Source: JAFDXJ01 sp038257845 (GTDB lineage: Bacteria > Bacteroidota > Bacteroidia > Chitinophagales > Chitinophagaceae). From it: 64,000 bases of DNA. Shown here one piece after another: positions 1 through 8,806 of this stretch (positions are counted from its first letter, which is position 1; every line of letters starts with the position of its first letter). The notes beneath the pieces are model-generated. The model did not search any database. It worked only from the letters and a program-made list of their open reading frames with translations, and was not told the origin of the DNA. The stretch lies in assembly GCA_038257845.1 (NCBI GenBank), contig JBBSQL010000004.1, forward strand, positions 88,130 to 152,129, read 5' to 3'. Position numbers and translations under genes: made by a program.

Positions 1-519
1 ATAATATTGATTATAATAATTTTTTAAACCATATTCTTCCAATAATTGCTGGTAATAAGCAGGATTAAAGGACATACCATAAATAGGTTCCAGCTCAAAA
101 CCTTCCACCATAAGGCCCCACCATTTGTCGCGGTCGCCAAAATTTACAGGACCATCCATGGCATCCATGCCTTTTTCCTTCAACCAATTTTTTGCCGCAT
201 CAAGTAAAATATTCGCGGCGGCCTGGTCATTGATACAATCAAAAAAACCAAAACAACCTGTAGGAAATGTTGTGCCTTTATTAATATATTTTTTATAAAT
301 AAATGCAGCGATCCGGCCAATACATTCACCGGCATCATTTTTCAATATCCAGCGAATGGCCTCACCATCGCGGAAATATTTATTTTTTGAAGGATCAAAT
401 ACATCTTTAACTTCCTGGTGAAGCAAAGGAATATATTTTGGATTTTCCCGGTTGATGGTTTCGCTGATGCGAATAAATGATTCTTCATCACGCTTATCTT
501 TTACTTCTGTCAACTGCAT
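1..519 (-). CDS. GNAT-like acetyltransferase family protein, truncated by window start
   Basis: The reading frame is open from an ATG at 519 down to base 1, giving the first 173 residues; the C-terminus lies outside the window. The translation contains a GNAT-like strand (CIGRIAAFI) followed by GCFGFFDC, a helix with LLDAAKNWLKEKG, and the stretch DGPVNFGDRDKWWG. I associate this arrangement with the large uncharacterised Bacteroidota acetyltransferase-like family related to YghO, sometimes misannotated as GTP cyclohydrolase. Substrate unknown. It is divergent from icmF with 142 bases between the starts. Family call is from memory of the motif, so moderately sure. Confidence 0.7.
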   Translation of the reverse strand, partial: MQLTEVKDKRDEESFIRISETINRENPKYIPLLHQEVKDVFDPSKNKYFRDGEAIRWILKNDAGECIGRIAAFIYKKYINKGTTFPTGCFGFFDCINDQAAANILLDAAKNWLKEKGMDAMDGPVNFGDRDKWWGLMVEGFELEPIYGMSFNPAYYQQLLEEYGLKNYYNQYY

Positions 520-632
520 TTTATGAGCTTGCTTTCTGCGAAAATAAACATAGTGAATGAAAATTTAAGAAGTACATTTTATAGATGAATGTCCCTGTCT
601 TTTAAAAAACTAACGAACAAATGTTATTTTAT

Positions 633-640
633 TAAATTTG
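633..640 (+). promoter_or_regulatory. Bacteroidota -7 box for icmF
   Basis: TAAATTTG matches the TAnnTTTG consensus exactly and ends 21 bases before the ATG at 662, leaving a short leader. No convincing -33 TTG at the usual distance. It also argues against translation from the TTG at 638, which lies inside the box. Confidence 0.45.
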
Positions 641-661
641 CGGGAACGAAATTGTAGAACT

Positions 662-3600
662 ATGCCGGATAACCTTCCCAAGAAAGTCAGGATTGTAACT
701 GCAGCCAGCCTCTTTGACGGACATGATGCGGCAATTAATATTATGCGGCGCATCTTACAAAGTAAAGGCGCAGAAATCATTCACTTAGGGCATAACAGGA
801 GTGTACAGGAAATCGTGGAATGCGCCATTGAAGAAGATGCGCAAGGGATTGCTATTACCAGTTACCAGGGAGGGCATGTAGAATTTTTTAAATACATGAA
901 AGACCTGCTGGATGAAAATAATAGTGGTCATATAAAAATATTCGGCGGTGGTGGCGGTACTATTTTGCCACAGGAAATTGAAGAATTGCATCATTATGGA
1001 ATTACACGGATTTATAGCCCGGATGATGGCCGGAAAATGGGCCTGGAAGGGATGATCGAAGATGTAATACAAAAAAGTGCGCAGTCAAATGGCAAACAAA
1101 AAACGAACGGAAAACCGCATAAATCATCCCCGAAAAATGACAGCCATGGCAAATTTGCTTTAGGTGAATGGAAAGATATTATTTCTATATCCAAAGCAAT
1201 TACGGCTGCTGAATCCGGCCAGGATGTACATTTAAACGATATAGATAAAGCGCTGAAACCACCGCCCGTATTGGGTATTACTGGGACAGGCGGTGCAGGT
1301 AAATCTTCCGTGACGGATGAAATAGTACGCAGGTTTTTAAATTATTTTCCACAAAAAACCATCGCTGTTATTTCTGTAGATCCATCCAAGAAAAAAACCG
1401 GTGGTGCTTTACTCGGCGACAGGATACGGATGAATGCCATTTCAAATCCGCGTGCTTATATGCGCAGCCTCGCCACGCGGGAAGATAATACTGCACTCAG
1501 CGGCGCTGTAAAGGAAGCCCTGCAAATTTGCAAAGAAGCGGCATTCGACCTAGTTATTTTGGAATCTGCCGGTGTAGGTCAAAGCGATGCATCTATCCTG
1601 GATTTTTGTGATGTAAGTCTTTATGTGATGACGCCAGAATATGGCGCAGCATCCCAGTTGGAAAAAATAAATATGCTGGATTATGCAGACATTATTTGCA
1701 TTAATAAATTTGATAAAGCCGGTGCACTCGATGCCTTGCATGATGTGCGCAAACAATATAAAAGAAACCACCTGCTTTTCTCTGCAAAGGATGAAGATCT
1801 CCCGGTTATCGGAACTATTGCATCCCAATTTAATGATGCCGGCATCAATGAACTTTTTGAAAAATTAGTAACCGTTATAGAAAATAAAACAGGTACGCAT
1901 TTAGGCGACCTGGAAGTGCATAAACATGTAACTGACACAACTTCTTCCGCACAAATAATCCCACCAAAGCGTGTTCGCTATTTATCTGAGATTTCCGAAT
2001 CAAACAGGAATTATGATATTTGGGTAAATGAACAATCGGGCATTGCCACAAAATTATATGCTTTACATAGTGTATTGAATGATTCAGAAAAATTGTCTGA
2101 CACATCAAAGCATGAATTGATTTCCATAAAAGAAAAACTGGAAGAAAATTTTCATCCTGAATGTAAAAAAATTATTGCCAACTGGCCGGCCATACAACAA
2201 AAATTCAGCGCAGATTTTTTTGAATATAAAGTGCGTGATAAAATTATTAAGCAACCGCTGACCACTAAAACTTTAAGTGGTACAAAAGTCAGGAAAGTAG
2301 AATTACCTACTTATAAAGATTGGGGTGATCTCTTACGCTGGATGATGCAGGAAAATATCCCGGGGAAATTTCCATTTACCGCCGGTGTATTTGAATTAAA
2401 AAGACAAGGCGAAGATCCCACGCGCATGTTTGCCGGTGAAGGCGGGCCGGAACGCACCAATAAAAGATTTCATTATGTATCGCTGGGACAGCCTGCCATC
2501 AGGCTTTCCACGGCTTTTGATTCCGTGACTTTATACGGAGAAGACCCGGATCACCGGCCGGATATTTTTGGAAAAGTGGGCAATAGCGGCGTGAGTATCG
2601 CCACCGTGGATGATGCCAAAAAATTATACAGTGGCTTTGATTTATGCAATCCGAAAACATCGGTAAGCATGACCATTAATGGCCCCGCTCCCATGCTGCT
2701 GGCTTTTTTCATGAATGCGGCCATTGATCAGTTGTGTGAAAAATATATCACGGAAAATAATTTATGGAATGAAGTGCAGAAAAAGATGGATAAAAAATTT
2801 CAGAAACTGCAATTACCCATTTATTATAATCCCGCATCACCCGAAAGATTGCCAGAAGGAAATAATGGTTTAGGCCTCAAACTCCTGGGTTGCAGTGGTG
2901 ATGAAGTGTTGCCTGAAGATGTGTATCAAAAATTAAAAGCTGAAGCGCTGGCGCAGGTTCGCGGCACTGTGCAAGCGGATATTTTAAAAGAAGACCAGGC
3001 TCAAAATACCTGTATTTTCAGCACTGAATTCGCGTTGAAATTAATGGGCGATGTACAGGAATTTTTTATAGAAAATCATGTGCGCAATTTTTATAGCGTA
3101 AGTATTAGCGGCTATCATATTGCGGAAGCCGGTGCGAATCCAATCACGCAACTTGCATTCACATTATCCAATGGTTTTACCTATGTAGAATATTATTTAA
3201 GCCGCGGCATGTCTGTGGATGAATTTGCACCAAATCTTTCCTTCTTTTTTAGTAATGGTATGGATGCGGAATACAGCGTGATCGGAAGAGTAGCACGCCG
3301 TATATGGGCAAAGGCAATGAAATATAAATACAAGGCCAATGACCGCTCACAAAAATTAAAATACCATATTCAAACTTCCGGGCGAAGCCTGCACGCACAG
3401 GAAATAGATTTTAATGATATACGCACCACATTGCAGGCGTTGTATGCCATTTATGATAATTGTAATTCGCTACATACAAATGCGTATGACGAAGCAATTA
3501 CAACACCTACAGAAGAAAGTGTACGTCGTGCAATGGCCATTCAATTGATCATCAACAGGGAATTAGGAACAATCAAAACAGAAAATTTTATACAGGGTTC

Positions 3601-4060
3601 TTTTTTAATTGAAGAAATGACGAATCTCGTGGAAGAGGCCGTGCTGGCTGAGTTTGACCGCATCACTGATCGCGGAGGTGTACTCGGCGCTATGGAAAGA
3701 ATGTATCAAAGAAATAAAATTCAGGAAGAAAGTTTGCATTATGAAATGCTGAAACATACGGGTGAATTGCCATTGGTTGGCGTGAATACATTTTTAAATA
3801 AAAATGGAAGTCCAACTATTATTCCAACGGAAGTGATTCGTTCCACCACAGCTGAAAAAGAACAACAGATAGATAATCTCCATAGTTTCTGGAAACGCAA
3901 TGAAAGCAAATCTGCGGAGATGCTGGAGCGGTTAAAAAAAGTGGCAATAAAAAATGAAAATTTATTTGCAGAACTTATTGAAACTGTAAAATATTGTTCG
4001 CTTGGTCAAATCACGCATGCATTGTATGAAGTAGGCGGGCAGTACAGGAGAAATATGTAA
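662..4060 (+). CDS. icmF: Fused isobutyryl-CoA mutase IcmF
   Basis: Adenosylcobalamin-dependent mutase with its own G-protein chaperone in one chain; it interconverts isobutyryl-CoA and n-butyryl-CoA in the cytoplasm, linking valine/branched acyl-CoA and butyrate metabolism. Domain order is visible: B12-binding domain with DGHDAA at residues 19-24 (His21 the cobalt ligand) and IFGGGGGT; a MeaB-like GTPase with Walker A GTGGAGKSS near residue 207 and ESAGVGQSD; then the mutase large domain with SGYHIAEAGANP. At the positions that separate mutase specificities I see Phe577 (GVFELKR) and Gln781 (AQNTCIF), as in IcmF, instead of the Tyr/Arg pair of methylmalonyl-CoA mutase. Length 1132 aa is near the family norm. 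ATG 662 is preferred over an in-frame TTG at 638. Stands alone, convergent with the next gene. Confidence 0.95.
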   Translation: MPDNLPKKVRIVTAASLFDGHDAAINIMRRILQSKGAEIIHLGHNRSVQEIVECAIEEDAQGIAITSYQGGHVEFFKYMKDLLDENNSGHIKIFGGGGGTILPQEIEELHHYGITRIYSPDDGRKMGLEGMIEDVIQKSAQSNGKQKTNGKPHKSSPKNDSHGKFALGEWKDIISISKAITAAESGQDVHLNDIDKALKPPPVLGITGTGGAGKSSVTDEIVRRFLNYFPQKTIAVISVDPSKKKTGGALLGDRIRMNAISNPRAYMRSLATREDNTALSGAVKEALQICKEAAFDLVILESAGVGQSDASILDFCDVSLYVMTPEYGAASQLEKINMLDYADIICINKFDKAGALDALHDVRKQYKRNHLLFSAKDEDLPVIGTIASQFNDAGINELFEKLVTVIENKTGTHLGDLEVHKHVTDTTSSAQIIPPKRVRYLSEISESNRNYDIWVNEQSGIATKLYALHSVLNDSEKLSDTSKHELISIKEKLEENFHPECKKIIANWPAIQQKFSADFFEYKVRDKIIKQPLTTKTLSGTKVRKVELPTYKDWGDLLRWMMQENIPGKFPFTAGVFELKRQGEDPTRMFAGEGGPERTNKRFHYVSLGQPAIRLSTAFDSVTLYGEDPDHRPDIFGKVGNSGVSIATVDDAKKLYSGFDLCNPKTSVSMTINGPAPMLLAFFMNAAIDQLCEKYITENNLWNEVQKKMDKKFQKLQLPIYYNPASPERLPEGNNGLGLKLLGCSGDEVLPEDVYQKLKAEALAQVRGTVQADILKEDQAQNTCIFSTEFALKLMGDVQEFFIENHVRNFYSVSISGYHIAEAGANPITQLAFTLSNGFTYVEYYLSRGMSVDEFAPNLSFFFSNGMDAEYSVIGRVARRIWAKAMKYKYKANDRSQKLKYHIQTSGRSLHAQEIDFNDIRTTLQALYAIYDNCNSLHTNAYDEAITTPTEESVRRAMAIQLIINRELGTIKTENFIQGSFLIEEMTNLVEEAVLAEFDRITDRGGVLGAMERMYQRNKIQEESLHYEMLKHTGELPLVGVNTFLNKNGSPTIIPTEVIRSTTAEKEQQIDNLHSFWKRNESKSAEMLERLKKVAIKNENLFAELIETVKYCSLGQITHALYEVGGQYRRNM

Positions 4061-4106
4061 GTAAAAATTTAAGGCCTAAAAGGTTTTGGAAATCATTTGC
4101 ACATAA

Positions 4107-4139
4107 AGACCTATAAGGTTTTCAAAACCTTATAGGTCT
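4107..4139. repeat. Perfect palindromic element between convergent genes
   Basis: Two 16-base arms, AGACCTATAAGGTTTT and its exact complement, are separated by a single C. It lies between the ends of icmF and the metallophosphoesterase and could serve as a bidirectional terminator, but the AT-rich perfect symmetry looks like a dispersed palindromic repeat of the kind common in Bacteroidota intergenic DNA. A degenerate half copy (GGCCTAAAAGGTTTTGGAA) lies about 30 bases to the left, near 4073. Confidence 0.75.
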
Positions 4140-4143
4140 AAGT

Positions 4144-5229
4144 TTAAAATAACTTTTCTAATTCCACTCTTTCCAACACAGTCCGTTGCGGCACTTCATT
4201 TACATAAGACCATTTGATCAGCATGATCTCATTGCCATTGATTTCGATGCCGGTAATTGTGCCATCATCAAAACAACAACATCCGGAATTATAATAATAT
4301 GGCAGTAAATGCCGGAAGGATTCATTGACAATTTTATATTCTTTTTTCCGCCTGGGTATTTCCAGTTCTATTTTTTTAATGAGTGCTGAATTATTTTCTG
4401 TTATCGCATTTTCAAGGTCAAGGTATAAACGCTCCAGGTGCGTGAGCGATTTAAAGACTGGCTGATGTGTATGGCCGGTGACAAGAATTATATCCTGGTG
4501 CAAAGCAGACCATTCATACATTATTTCGTTGTGCAAACTTTTGAGTTCATTATTGCAGGAAGGCGTATTCGGATTGAGTTCAAAATAAGATTGCAATGGA
4601 CCCCAGACATTACTTACAAACCATTTGCTGAATGCATTGCCATCACTTTGTTTATCTCCCTGGTGACCATGTGTACAAAGAAACCTGCATGAAAGATTAT
4701 CAGTTTTATATTTTAAAACAACAGATTCAAAAATGGGAATATGTTTTCCATACATATTTTTCAGGTAAAATGGCGCGAGCGGATCTTCTTTCCAGATCAA
4801 ATCATGATTACCAATAATTTTGCAAAATGCATCGCGCTGAATAAAATTTTTCTCCAGGGAAAAAATATCCCTGTTGTGTTTTAAAATCGCATTTAGGGAA
4901 TTTTTCCAAAGCTCTTCCGAATCACCAAGATCAATGAGATAATAATTTTCCTGGTCATAATAGGTCAGAGCTGCAAGATAATTTTTCTCTGCACTTTTAA
5001 AATCATCCTTTGCATTTCTTGCACCTTTATGCTGGTCTGAAAAAATAATCACAGGCTGATTTACCGGATTTATATCTAGTAATAAACTTCGTTTATCAGT
5101 GTTATCATGCGCTGCTTTTAAAAGATCGTCAAGGGCTGCATGTACTTTTTGTTTATCGGGAGCGGAAGAAAATTTTTCAGCGGCTTTGCGAAGTATTTTA
5201 AGAAATAAAAATTTCAGCACACGTTTCAT
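4144..5229 (-). CDS. Calcineurin-like metallophosphoesterase
   Basis: A 361-aa cytoplasmic-type phosphoesterase. All metal-binding blocks of the calcineurin-like superfamily are present in order: IIFSDQHKG (D-x-H), LIDLGDSEELW (GD-x-x-E variant), IIGNHDLIW (GNHD), CTHGHQGD and VTGHTHQP (GHTH). The substrate cannot be read from the sequence. The N-terminus is basic and amphipathic (MKRVLKFLFLKILRKAAEKF) with no clear signal peptidase site, so membrane association is possible. ATG start. It faces icmF tail to tail. Confidence 0.85.
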   Translation of the reverse strand: MKRVLKFLFLKILRKAAEKFSSAPDKQKVHAALDDLLKAAHDNTDKRSLLLDINPVNQPVIIFSDQHKGARNAKDDFKSAEKNYLAALTYYDQENYYLIDLGDSEELWKNSLNAILKHNRDIFSLEKNFIQRDAFCKIIGNHDLIWKEDPLAPFYLKNMYGKHIPIFESVVLKYKTDNLSCRFLCTHGHQGDKQSDGNAFSKWFVSNVWGPLQSYFELNPNTPSCNNELKSLHNEIMYEWSALHQDIILVTGHTHQPVFKSLTHLERLYLDLENAITENNSALIKKIELEIPRRKKEYKIVNESFRHLLPYYYNSGCCCFDDGTITGIEINGNEIMLIKWSYVNEVPQRTVLERVELEKLF

Positions 5230-5264
5230 TCCAACAAAAGTAAGGATGCCGTTTTATTACGCAT

Positions 5265-5292
5265 AAAAAACCCTGCAAAAAATATTGCAGGG
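5265..5292 (-). terminator. Intrinsic terminator of the DUF4783 gene
   Basis: On the minus strand CCCTGCAA and TTGCAGGG form an 8-bp stem around a 6-base loop and are followed by six T residues. It lies downstream of the gene ending at 5358 and upstream of the next minus-strand start at 5229. Confidence 0.75.
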
Positions 5293-5318
5293 ATATATTT
5301 TATGTAGAGACACAGATT

Positions 5319-5348
5319 TGTAAAGACACAAAATTTTGTGTCTTTACA
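5319..5348. repeat. Perfect 30-bp palindrome
   Basis: TGTAAAGACACAAAA is followed directly by its exact reverse complement. A partial copy of the arm (TAGAGACACAGA) precedes it at about 5305-5316. It resembles the GTAGAGACGC-type palindromes repeated in Bacteroidota and cyanobacterial genomes; that comparison is from memory. It sits 9 bases downstream of the DUF4783 stop codon. Confidence 0.7.
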
Positions 5349-5357
5349 TAATCACAT

Positions 5358-5738
5358 CTAATTAATACGCACCGTAATGATGGCAAATGAATCACCTTGT
5401 TTCTTCATCATGATGGTGATATTATAGGTTTTATTTTTACCGGTAAGTTTCCCGGTCATGTATTTCGTTCCGGAAAGTTCACGTTCAGAAGTCTTGTCAA
5501 AACCTTTTATACCTTCATCCGTAAAAAAACTTTTAATGGTAATGGTCGCCTGGTTTTTACCAACATTCTTTATTTCATCTTTCTCCGGTAATTTTAAATC
5601 TACAAAACCATCAAAATAATTAGCAAATTCGTCTGCGTTGCCTTGCTTTAATGTTTTCGCAATATCATCGCCTGTTTGGGCAAAACTTACACTTGAAACC
5701 AAAAAAGCGGAACATAATATCAGGATTATTTTTTTCAT
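5358..5738 (-). CDS. Secreted DUF4783 domain protein
   Basis: A 126-aa protein with a signal peptide (MKKIILILCSAFLVSSVSFA, cut before QTGDD). The rest fits the DUF4783 family of Bacteroidota: the start IAKTLKQGNADEFANYFDG, a central TIKSFFTDEG and the C-terminal YNITIMMKKQGDSFAIITVRIN, a cystatin/NTF2-like alpha+beta fold. Function unknown; expected in the periplasm. Monocistronic, divergent from gpmI, with its own terminator at 5265-5292. Confidence 0.8.
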   Translation of the reverse strand: MKKIILILCSAFLVSSVSFAQTGDDIAKTLKQGNADEFANYFDGFVDLKLPEKDEIKNVGKNQATITIKSFFTDEGIKGFDKTSERELSGTKYMTGKLTGKNKTYNITIMMKKQGDSFAIITVRIN

Positions 5739-5845
5739 AATTTATCTTTGTGCTTGTATGCTCTAAAAATATGCCAAATTAAAGGCAATTTAGTTTTAAC
5801 TTCAAAAAAAGATGAATTGAATCATTTTCAAAAAGCTTTAACAAT

Positions 5846-7369
5846 ATGACTAATAAAAAAGCAATGCTCATCATTATGGATGGCTGGGGATTGGGTAAAA
5901 TAAAAAGTGCAGATGCTATTCAGCATGCAAAAACACCTTTTGTCCATTCATTGTATGATAAATATCCACATACTACATTAGTTACATGTGGCGAAGCAGT
6001 CGGTTTGCCGGAAGGACAAATGGGTAATAGTGAAGTTGGCCATTTGAATTTGGGTGCAGGTCGCATTGTGTACCAGGAACTGCAAAGAATAAATGTGGCC
6101 ATCCGCGATGGCTCATTTACTCAAAACAAAGAATTGCTTGAATCCATACAATATGCTAAAGAAAACAATAAACCACTTCACCTCATTGGGTTAGTTAGCA
6201 ATGGCGGTGTACATGCACATATCCGACATCTTGAAGCGATCTGTGATTTATGTAAAGCAAAGGGTTTATCAAAAGTATTTATACATGCATTTACCGATGG
6301 CCGCGATACGGATCCAAAGAGCGGGATACATTTTATAGAAGAATTGCAAAATCATTTGAAAAATTCTGTGGGTACCATAGCAACTATCACCGGGAGATAT
6401 TATGCCATGGACCGTGATAAAAGATGGGAGCGCGTAAAAGTTGCGTATGATGCAATGGTAAAGGGAGAAGGTATGCCAGCTACAGATTTATTGGCAGCTA
6501 TTCGCGCATCTTATGAAAATGGCGTAACGGATGAATTTATAAAACCCATCATTAATGCAAATTTACATGTAGGTGAAGGCCTTATACATAATGATGATGC
6601 AGTCATTTGTTTTAATTTCCGTACAGACCGCTGCCGCGAAATAACTCAGGTGTTGACACAGTTTGATGTGCATGAATTTAATATGCATAAACTTCAACTG
6701 CATTATACCACGATGACTGAATACGACAAGACATACAAAAATATTCATGTGATCTTTGAAAATGATAATTTAAAAAATACGCTTGGCGAGGTATTGGAGC
6801 AGCAAAATAAAAAGCAGATCCGAATTGCAGAAACAGAAAAATATCCGCATGTAAGTTTCTTTTTCAGTGGTGGAAGAGAAGAACCTTTTAATGGTGAAAA
6901 AAGAATCATGGTGCCTTCACCTAAAGTAGCTACTTATGATCTTCAACCTGAAATGAGCGCCAATGAAGTGACCGCAAAATTAATACCTGAAATAGAAAAC
7001 GGGGAAACAGATTTCATTTGCCTGAACTTTGCAAACGCTGATATGGTGGGCCATACAGGCGTTTGGGAAGCGGTGATCAAAGCCGTGGAAACCGTGGATG
7101 TTTGTGTAAAAAAAGTAGTGGAAGCGGCTTTGAAAAAAGATTATACTATTTTTCTTACAGCAGATCATGGCAATGCAGATCTTTTAATAAATGCGGATGG
7201 CACACCCAATACAGCGCATACATTAAATCTTGTCCCTTTATTTGTTATAGATAATAAATGGCATGGAAAATTAAAGCCGGGTAAATTGGGCGATATAGCG
7301 CCAACTATTTTACATGTGATGAATTTACCTGTGCCAAAAGATATGACGGGAGAAAATTTGATTGAATAA
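5846..7369 (+). CDS. gpmI: 2,3-bisphosphoglycerate-independent phosphoglycerate mutase
   Basis: Glycolytic and gluconeogenic interconversion of 3- and 2-phosphoglycerate, cytoplasmic and Mn-dependent. The 507-aa length is typical. N-terminal IMDGWGLG carries the first metal-binding Asp, and MGNSEVGHLNLGAGR contains the phosphoserine that accepts the phosphate. HAFTDGRDTDP and GRYYAMDRDKRW are iPGM signatures, and the C-terminal metal site is seen in NFANADMVGHTG and LTADHGNAD. ATG start. Single-gene unit; a box TATCTTTG at 5743-5750 could be its promoter with a leader of about 90 bases. Confidence 0.97.
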   Translation: MTNKKAMLIIMDGWGLGKIKSADAIQHAKTPFVHSLYDKYPHTTLVTCGEAVGLPEGQMGNSEVGHLNLGAGRIVYQELQRINVAIRDGSFTQNKELLESIQYAKENNKPLHLIGLVSNGGVHAHIRHLEAICDLCKAKGLSKVFIHAFTDGRDTDPKSGIHFIEELQNHLKNSVGTIATITGRYYAMDRDKRWERVKVAYDAMVKGEGMPATDLLAAIRASYENGVTDEFIKPIINANLHVGEGLIHNDDAVICFNFRTDRCREITQVLTQFDVHEFNMHKLQLHYTTMTEYDKTYKNIHVIFENDNLKNTLGEVLEQQNKKQIRIAETEKYPHVSFFFSGGREEPFNGEKRIMVPSPKVATYDLQPEMSANEVTAKLIPEIENGETDFICLNFANADMVGHTGVWEAVIKAVETVDVCVKKVVEAALKKDYTIFLTADHGNADLLINADGTPNTAHTLNLVPLFVIDNKWHGKLKPGKLGDIAPTILHVMNLPVPKDMTGENLIE

Positions 7370-7393
7370 TAATGCAGAAAATATTTTGCAAAA

Positions 7394-7819
7394 TTATTTT
7401 TCTACAAATGTTTTTAAATTCTTACCGATGAGTTGATTCCAGCCGGCAGTAAAACTTTTGATATTAAAATCAGTTAAGTCCTGCGGGAAAGTGAGCAGTC
7501 CTGAATGAGTTAATTTCAGGCGTGTTTTTGTACCAGCATGAAATAATTCAAAGGAAACCAAAGACATTCCGGGAAGGTCCACATAACTCCAGGTATAGCT
7601 AATCTTTTTATGTGGTATCACTTCCATGATCCTGCATTTATGTAAATACTTTTTTTGTTCACTGCCTGCACTGAACTGAAATTGCGAACTAACTTCCGGT
7701 TTAAAATCCGGTATATCAAAATACCATTCTTTCATTTTTTTCGGAATCGTAATTGCACTCCAAACATCTTCCACTGGTGCTATTAAAACATACTCTACAA
7801 CAAGGTCTTCATTTTTCAT
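7394..7819 (-). CDS. SRPBCC/AHSA1-family protein
   Basis: A 141-aa START/SRPBCC-fold protein of the activator-of-Hsp90-ATPase-1-like group. Visible marks are the strand IAPVEDVWSAITIPKKMKEW, which is the usual family opening (polyketide-cyclase-like pocket), EVIPHKKISYTWSY, and the long C-terminal helix TAGWNQLIGKNLKTFVEK. It probably binds a small hydrophobic ligand; the true role is unknown. ATG start, convergent with gpmI with 24 bases between stops. Upstream on the minus strand TTG-N16-TAAATTTG (7858-7884) is a good promoter. Confidence 0.8.
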   Translation of the reverse strand: MKNEDLVVEYVLIAPVEDVWSAITIPKKMKEWYFDIPDFKPEVSSQFQFSAGSEQKKYLHKCRIMEVIPHKKISYTWSYVDLPGMSLVSFELFHAGTKTRLKLTHSGLLTFPQDLTDFNIKSFTAGWNQLIGKNLKTFVEK

Positions 7820-7857
7820 GTTTGATTTTTTTATTCTATGGCAAATCCTAATACACT

Positions 7858-7884
7858 CAAATTTATTGATAAATTTTTAATCAA
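7858..7884 (-). promoter_or_regulatory. Promoter of the AHSA1-like gene
   Basis: On the minus strand a -33 TTG (7882-7884) and an exact -7 TAAATTTG (7858-7865) are separated by 16 bases, leaving a leader of about 33 bases to the ATG at 7819. Confidence 0.5.
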
Positions 7885-8003
7885 TAAAATTATGCTTCAG
7901 CATATAAATCATAAAAAAAACAAAATTGACCAAATACTAAAACCAGTTATTTCCATGCTGCGTACATGATCGAAACAATTCAAAAAAAAAACAAATTTCA
8001 ATT

Positions 8004-8552
8004 ATGAAAAAAATCAAAGTTTTTGGAATAGGCGTTCTTGCATTATTCCTTGCAAACAGCAGCATGGCTCAAAACAAAATGGTAGGCGGTGCAGAAATGT
8101 ATCTTACAAAAAATATTGTTGAAAACGCTGTAAATTCAAAAGATCATACAACGCTGGTTGCAGCCGTGAAAGCAGCAGGATTGGTTGAAACACTCGAAAG
8201 TGCAGGGCCTTTTACTGTATTTGCTCCAACGAATGAAGCATTTAATATGCTTCCAAAAGGTACGGTGGAAACTTTATTAAAACCTGAAAACAAAGCGAAA
8301 TTGACAGCAGTACTGACTTATCATGTTGTTCCCGGAAAATTAAGTTCTATGGATTTAATGAAAATGGTGAAAGATAATAATGGTAAAGCAACATTGAAAA
8401 CTGTTGAAGGTGAAAACCTGTATATCTGGATGAAAGGAAAGAACCTTATGGTTACAGATGCAAGCGGCGGTATGGCAAAGATCACGATTGCTGATGTAAA
8501 TCAAAGCAACGGTGTGATCCATGTGGTTGATAAAGTATTATTACCAAAATAG
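8004..8552 (+). CDS. Secreted fasciclin-domain protein
   Basis: A 182-aa exported protein: signal peptide MKKIKVFGIGVLALFLANSSMA, then a single FAS1 domain. FAS1 hallmarks are H1 (FTVFAPTNEAFNMLP), YHVVPGKL (the Tyr-His motif) and the C-terminal NGVIHVVDKVLLPK (H2 region). FAS1 proteins act in adhesion or as stress-related secreted proteins; the specific role here is not visible. ATG start, no neighbour in operon, followed by a hairpin terminator. Confidence 0.92.
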   Translation: MKKIKVFGIGVLALFLANSSMAQNKMVGGAEMYLTKNIVENAVNSKDHTTLVAAVKAAGLVETLESAGPFTVFAPTNEAFNMLPKGTVETLLKPENKAKLTAVLTYHVVPGKLSSMDLMKMVKDNNGKATLKTVEGENLYIWMKGKNLMVTDASGGMAKITIADVNQSNGVIHVVDKVLLPK

Positions 8553-8580
8553 GTTTTATTGAGAATGTACCTTACACAGA

Positions 8581-8610
8581 ATTGCTGCCTTTCGGGCGGC
8601 AATTTTATTT
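8581..8610 (+). terminator. Intrinsic terminator of the fasciclin gene
   Basis: ATTGCTGCC and GGCGGCAAT pair over 9 positions (one G-T) around a 5-base loop, followed by a T-rich tract. It lies 28 bases after the stop codon. Confidence 0.75.
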
Positions 8611-8668
8611 TATAATGGAGTACCAGGAAAAAAATAATTTATTTTTTTAAAAATTATTATAATGAAAA

Positions 8669-8692
8669 ATTGCTGCAAAATTTTGCAGCAAT
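8669..8692. repeat. Perfect 24-bp palindrome
   Basis: ATTGCTGCAAAA is joined directly to its reverse complement. It shares the ATTGCTGC stem base with the terminator 80 bases upstream, so it may be a second transcription stop or a dispersed palindromic element. Confidence 0.6.
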
Positions 8693-8759
8693 CTATTTAT
8701 GATGGATTGATAAGATGATTTTTAATATGGGACTAAAAAATAGGTATTTTATTAATAAA

Positions 8760-8767
8760 TATGTTTG
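8760..8767 (+). promoter_or_regulatory. Bacteroidota -7 box for the FNT channel gene
   Basis: TATGTTTG matches TAnnTTTG exactly, 39 bases before the chosen ATG at 8807. It overlaps the in-frame TTG at 8765, so that TTG is unlikely to be the start. Confidence 0.4.
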
Positions 8768-8806
8768 ATTGTTTTACTTTCACTTATAAATTATCAGACG
8801 TATTTT

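Noticed and set aside
520..661. Cobalamin riboswitch upstream of icmF
   Set aside because: The gap is only 142 bases and shared with a divergent gene; no B12-box-like conserved segment was seen, and the -7 box leaves a leader of about 20 bases.
4107..5348. CRISPR array
   Set aside because: The palindromes are single and differ in sequence; no regular repeat-spacer units and no cas gene nearby.
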